Shown piece after piece: positions 60,015 through 64,000 of a stretch of DNA of 64,000 nt. The notes beneath the pieces were generated by a model that did no database searches, was not told the DNA's origin, and worked only from the letters and a program-made list of their open reading frames with translations. Position numbers and translations under genes: made by a program. The number at the start of each line of letters is the position of its first letter. The first letter of the stretch is position 1. This DNA comes from Blastocatellia bacterium (lineage in GTDB: Bacteria > Acidobacteriota > Blastocatellia > Chloracidobacteriales > JADJPF01): the NCBI GenBank assembly GCA_016713405.1, contig JADJPF010000024.1:233509-297508 (forward strand), written 5' to 3'.

Positions 60015-62420
60015 ATGAGTGTAACCCCCTTAAAACCAGAGCAGTTATATCAACATTGTGATCCAGCAATTTTTCCTTTTAATACTAGCGATGAATTAGA
60101 AGAATTAATGGAAATTATTGGGCAAACTAGGGCCATAGAAGCAATAAGGTTTGGAATAAATATTAAACAAGAGGGTTATCACCTTTTTGCTTTAGGTTCT
60201 TCAGCAATAGCTAAACAATCTGTGATAAGACATTTTCTTACACAAAAAGCAAGCCAAGAAATAACCCCTTATGACTTATGTTATGTAAACAATTTTGAAA
60301 AACCAACTCACCCTAAACTCTTAACTTTGCCTCCAGGCAAAGGATTAGAGCTACATAAAGACATAGTCCAATTAATAGAAGAATTGTATGCTGACGTACT
60401 TGCTGCACTTAAAAGTGATGAATATCGAAGCCGTAAATCAGCCATCAAGAAAAAACTCAAATCACAACAAGACAAAGCCTTCCAAGCTTTGCAAAAACGC
60501 GCTAAAGCTAAATCTATTACTTTAATGCAAACTCCAGAAGGAGTAGTTTGTGTTCCAACTAAAAAAGGGCAAGTAATTACTCCAGAAGAATATGAAAAAC
60601 TTTCAGAAAGTGAACGTGAAGAGATAGAAGAAAAAATAAAAATCTTTACAGAAGAATTTATAAATCTAACACATAAAGAACTACAATGGCAAAAAGAGAC
60701 AAGAAAAAAGATAAAAGAGCTTAATAAAGCAATTATTTCATTAGCTGTAGGCAATTTAGTTGATGAACTTAAGAAAAAATATATAGATTTACCTGCTATT
60801 ATTGATTATTTGTCAGCAATGCAAAAAGATATGATTGATAATTCAGGTGTTTTTCTAAGCAATGGTAAACCTTCAGAAAAAACTTTTTCCGTTAAAACAA
60901 GAGCCTCACAACATAAAAATTTATCATTACTAGCTCGTTACCAAATAAATTTGCTAGTAGAACATAGCCAAAACCTAGGCGCACCAGTTATTTATGAAAA
61001 TAACCCTACCTACCATAATTTATTTGGTCAGATTGAACATAAAACCCATTTAGGGTCATTAGTAACAGATTTTAGTTTAATTAAAGCTGGTGCATTACAA
61101 AAAGCTAATGGAGGCTACTTGATATTAGACGCAGACAAAGTTTTAACTCAACCTTATGCTTGGGAAGGTCTAAAACGAGCTTTATTTTCTAATATACTTA
61201 AAATAGAATCACTAGAGCAAATAGTAAGCTTAATTAGCACTGTTTCTTTAAGTCCAGAACCTATTACACTAAAAATTAAAGTTGTATTATTAGGCGAAAG
61301 AGAACTTTATCACTTACTTTATCAAGTAGATCCAGAATTTAAAGAACTATTCAAAGTAGCAGTAGATTTTAGCGAAACCATGAACCGCAGCCAAGAAACT
61401 CAACTTCTTTATGCCAAAATGATTGCTAATTTAGGTCGAAAAGAAAATTTATTACCCTTTAATCGTCAAGCAGTTGCAAGGATAATAGAACAAAGTTCGC
61501 GTCTTGTTGGTAATTCAGAAAAATTATCTACTCATATGAAAACAGTTTTAGATCTAATGAGAGAATCCGATTATTGGGCAAAAGAATTTGGCAATAAATT
61601 TATTGGTATTAGAGATGTAGAACAAGCCATAGAAAAGCAAATACAACGAGTTAATCAATTTCAAGAAATTTTACAAGAACAAATTAGCAAAGGGCTGCTT
61701 TTAATAGACACTCAAGGGGAAAAAATAGGTCAAATTAATGGTCTTTGTGTTGTCCAAATAGGCAATTTTTCCTTTGGTTATCCAACACGTATTACAACTT
61801 CTGTTCGTTTAGGAAAAGGTGAATTTATTGATATTGAACGAGAAGTTGAATTAAGCGGCCCAATTCATTCTAAAGGTGTGCTGATATTAGCCGGGTTTCT
61901 AGGCTCTCGTTACGCTATTGATAAACCTCTATCACTAAAAGCTAGCCTTGTCTTTGAACAATCTTATAATTTAGTAGATGGTGACAGTGCTTCATCAGCA
62001 GAGCTTTATGCTTTGCTATCAGCCTTAGCCGATTTACCAATCAAACAATCTTTAGCCGTTACAGGTTCAATTAATCAACGTGGTCAAGTACAGGCTATAG
62101 GCGGAGTAAACGAAAAAATAGAAGGATTTTTTGATATATGCAACCAACGAGGATTAACCGGCCATCAAGGAGTTTTAATTCCATCATCTAATGTTAAAGA
62201 TTTAATGCTAAAAAAAGAGGTAATAGAAGCTGTAAGAAATAATCAATTTTATATTTATCCAGTAGAAAATATTGACCAAGGCATAGAACTTTTAACAAGC
62301 ACAAAAGCAGGTGAAAGAGCTATTGACGGCACTTTTCCAGACGGAACCGTTAATTATAGAGTAGAGAAAAAGCTATTAGAATTAGCAAAAAAACGCTTAG
62401 AATTTAGTAGAGGTACATAA
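60015..62420 (+). CDS. Lon-family ATP-dependent-type protease (AAA_32/LonC-like)
   Basis: The start is ATG 60015 (GGAG seven bases upstream); an upstream GTG at 59943 is unlikely. The 801-residue protein has an N-terminal region that recalls AAA_32 (IGQTRAIEAIRFGINIKQEGYHLFALG) but its P-loop position reads GSSAIAKQS, lacking GxxGxGKT. A long coiled coil follows, then an AAA-like domain (NGGYLILDADKVL) and the Lon protease domain with DGDSASSAELYALLSALAD (Ser) and GGVNEKIEGFFD (Lys). The Ser-Lys dyad is intact, so it should cleave proteins. ATP use is uncertain given the altered Walker A. It is divergent from the efflux operon. Confidence 0.88.
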   Translation: MSVTPLKPEQLYQHCDPAIFPFNTSDELEELMEIIGQTRAIEAIRFGINIKQEGYHLFALGSSAIAKQSVIRHFLTQKASQEITPYDLCYVNNFEKPTHPKLLTLPPGKGLELHKDIVQLIEELYADVLAALKSDEYRSRKSAIKKKLKSQQDKAFQALQKRAKAKSITLMQTPEGVVCVPTKKGQVITPEEYEKLSESEREEIEEKIKIFTEEFINLTHKELQWQKETRKKIKELNKAIISLAVGNLVDELKKKYIDLPAIIDYLSAMQKDMIDNSGVFLSNGKPSEKTFSVKTRASQHKNLSLLARYQINLLVEHSQNLGAPVIYENNPTYHNLFGQIEHKTHLGSLVTDFSLIKAGALQKANGGYLILDADKVLTQPYAWEGLKRALFSNILKIESLEQIVSLISTVSLSPEPITLKIKVVLLGERELYHLLYQVDPEFKELFKVAVDFSETMNRSQETQLLYAKMIANLGRKENLLPFNRQAVARIIEQSSRLVGNSEKLSTHMKTVLDLMRESDYWAKEFGNKFIGIRDVEQAIEKQIQRVNQFQEILQEQISKGLLLIDTQGEKIGQINGLCVVQIGNFSFGYPTRITTSVRLGKGEFIDIEREVELSGPIHSKGVLILAGFLGSRYAIDKPLSLKASLVFEQSYNLVDGDSASSAELYALLSALADLPIKQSLAVTGSINQRGQVQAIGGVNEKIEGFFDICNQRGLTGHQGVLIPSSNVKDLMLKKEVIEAVRNNQFYIYPVENIDQGIELLTSTKAGERAIDGTFPDGTVNYRVEKKLLELAKKRLEFSRGT

Positions 62421-62501
62421 GGCTAATATAAAACTTTGTTAAAAATAAATATGTTTTAAAGGTTAAAACAAAAAATAATGAGTTTATAGCTTTTTTATGG
62501 G

Positions 62502-64000
62502 AGCAATACCCGTTTATGACTAATTTATAAGCGAAAGTTAAACGGAAGTAAAGATTGCAAAACAAAGGGATAACTGTTTACCTAAGAAAAACTAGCAAAG
62601 AGGATGCAAGAAAAATGGTAGCAGGATAAACTTAAGAGAAATTCAGCAAGCAAAGATAGAAGAAAAATGGAAACAAGTAGGATCAAGGCGGTAGATGAAA
62701 TGGTTAAAAATTTGAAAGAGAAAATAGGAGAGAAAGAAGATTTTCAAGCAATAAGTGAAATCGTAAAAAGAAGGACAAAAAGTAAGTAAAGCAATAATGC
62801 AAGAAGTAATAAATGAGCAAGGGGCGAAAGAACGGGCAAGAGAAAAATATGTGTGTCAAGAATGTGGAAAATGCTTACAAAACAACCACAAATGAGAAGC
62901 AGAATAGTAGAAAGCTTAAATGGAGAAATAGAGATAGAAAGGCCATATTTTTACTGCAAAAGCTGCCAAAAAGGATATCAACCATATGACGAAGAAATGA
63001 AAATAGCACCACAGAAAAACAATATGATTTGCAAAGGGCAGCAGCAGAACTATTTAGTGAAGTACCATACAAAAGAGCAAGCCAAATATTTGAGCGACTA
63101 ACAGGGATAAAAAATCACTGACCATTGTATGCAAGAAATAGCAAGTGAAATGGGACAGGCAGCAGATAACATCAGAGTGTTGCCAAGCCAAACTAAAGTA
63201 GAAGAAATAATAGAGCAAGCAACAAATGGCAGAGTATGGAAGCCAGTGCTAGTAGTAGCAGCAGATGGAGCGCATTTGCCAACTAGACCTCAAGCTAGCT
63301 CGCGCTCAGAAAAACGAGGAAAAGGAGAGTGGAAAGAGGCTAAGGGATTTAGAATATATTTAGTGTGTCAGGACAGAATAGAACAAATAATGAGTTGGCA
63401 TAAAATTGCAAATGAAGAGGAATTTGGACAAGCCCTAAGTTTTGCATCAACACTAATACCAATGGAAAAAGTTAGAATAGCATTACTAGGAGATGGAGCA
63501 AAATGGCTATGGACACACTTAAAGAGAGCATTTCCAACAGGAACAGAAATATTAGACTACTACCATTGTTCTGAGCATATCCATAAAATGGCTAAACTCC
63601 TCTTTACAGAGCAAAATGAGCAGGCTTTCTTTATTGAGTCCACTATGGCTAAACTCAACTTTGGTGAGGTAGAAAGTGTTGTTGCTAGCCTGCAAAGAAT
63701 CAAAGCCTCTACTTTAGAGATTGAAGATGAAATACGTAAACTGATTTCTTACCTCAAATCCAATAGCCATCGTATTGATTACCAATCTTTCAAACACAGT
63801 CAATTTCCTAGAGGCAGTGGTGCTATTGAATCTGCTAACAAGTTTATTTGCCATGTTCGATAGAAGCGTTCTGGGGCTTGGTGGTATCAAATCAATGGTA
63901 ATAAAATGTTGCTTTTTGCGTTGTGCTTTTCTAACGATACTTTGACCAACTTTTTACTCGTTATAAACTCATCAATAAATAGTTATAAACGGGTATTGCT
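62502..64000 (+). mobile_element. ISKra4-family insertion sequence, degenerate
   Basis: The left end AGCAATACCCGTTTATGACT (62502-62521) matches, with one difference, the inverted right end AGTTATAAACGGGTATTGCT (63981-64000), which coincides with the window end. The enclosed transposase is ISKra4/UPF0236-like. The element is about 1.5 kb. A target duplication cannot be checked because the right flank lies outside the window. About 160 bp of non-coding sequence lies between the left end and the transposase start. Confidence 0.8.
62667..63979 (+). pseudogene. ISKra4-family (UPF0236-like) transposase, frameshifted
   Basis: A frame from ATG 62667 (METSRIKAVDEMVKNLKEK) runs through at least three shifts to about 63979. 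Blocks are YVCQECGK and FYCKSCQKGYQPYDEEM (zinc ribbon), LVVAADGAHLPTRP (first Asp), ALLGDGAKWLW (second Asp), EILDYYHCSEHIHKM, and FPRGSGAIESANKFICH (Glu). After CHVR an in-frame TAG (63861-63863) precedes KRSGAWWYQINGNKML, a point stop that is not a homopolymer slip. The gene is therefore probably dead. Confidence 0.8.

Overview
The window is AT-rich (roughly one-third G+C by eye) bacterial chromosome with genes on both strands, short intergenic gaps and no rRNA, tRNA or CRISPR that I could recognise. The gene content (AceK, many Ser/Thr kinases and kinase-receiver fusions, a TPR-CHAT protease, an M36-type metallopeptidase, two-component-type propellers, a DUF2203 protein, ISL3/ISKra4 transposons, REP-like palindromes) suggests a low-GC member of the Acidobacteriota (Blastocatellia-like) or a similar environmental lineage. 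This placement is inference, not proven.

Layout. 1-10.4 kb: M16 peptidase (cut by the window edge), a peptidoglycan-binding-fold protein, HtrA protease, a kinase with a degenerate receiver, a REP-like palindrome cluster, RsmD, a histone-deacetylase-family hydrolase, a small membrane protein with an in-frame TGA, an HEAGH membrane protein, a small unknown and AceK. 10.7-19.4 kb: accessory, transposon-scarred. An M36-like peptidase is split by a complete ISL3-family element with an 8-bp target duplication, and a TPR-CHAT protease operon has its 5' end cut by an IS4-type element. 19.4-26.3 kb: AmrS radical SAM, an MNIO (DUF692) cassette, amidohydrolase, RluA and a kinase, nearly all broken by single-base indels. 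26.3-35.4 kb: a glutamate dehydrogenase paralogue lacking two key lysines, a propeller protein, a type IV pilin with a good sigma-54 promoter, IscS/IscU-like genes and phosphoglucomutase. 35.4-46.8 kb: a likely small-molecule biosynthetic locus. A leftward operon encodes a zinc-type dehydrogenase, an asparagine-synthetase-like protein, a single-module A-T-reductase NRPS, NadR and a rSAM/Cys-rich (ArsS-like) radical SAM enzyme. A divergent rightward set encodes a methyltransferase, a 2OG-Fe(II)-type oxygenase and a papain-like protease with a huge poly-Asp/Glu tail. 46.8-54.4 kb: a BMP lipoprotein divergent from a five-gene partner-switching/phosphorelay operon (SpoIIE phosphatase, slr1658-type kinase, slr1659-type STAS protein, hybrid histidine kinase, receiver-Ser/Thr kinase). 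54.4-64 kb: class D beta-lactamase, a MacAB-like efflux operon, a Lon-family protease and a degenerate ISKra4 element that runs to the window end.

Quality caveat. At least fifteen genes carry frameshifts, mostly of one base and many in A/T homopolymers, while the flanking protein sequence remains well conserved. Most of these look like sequencing or assembly indels rather than decay. The IS insertions and the in-frame loss inside the asparagine synthetase cannot be explained as simple homopolymer errors.
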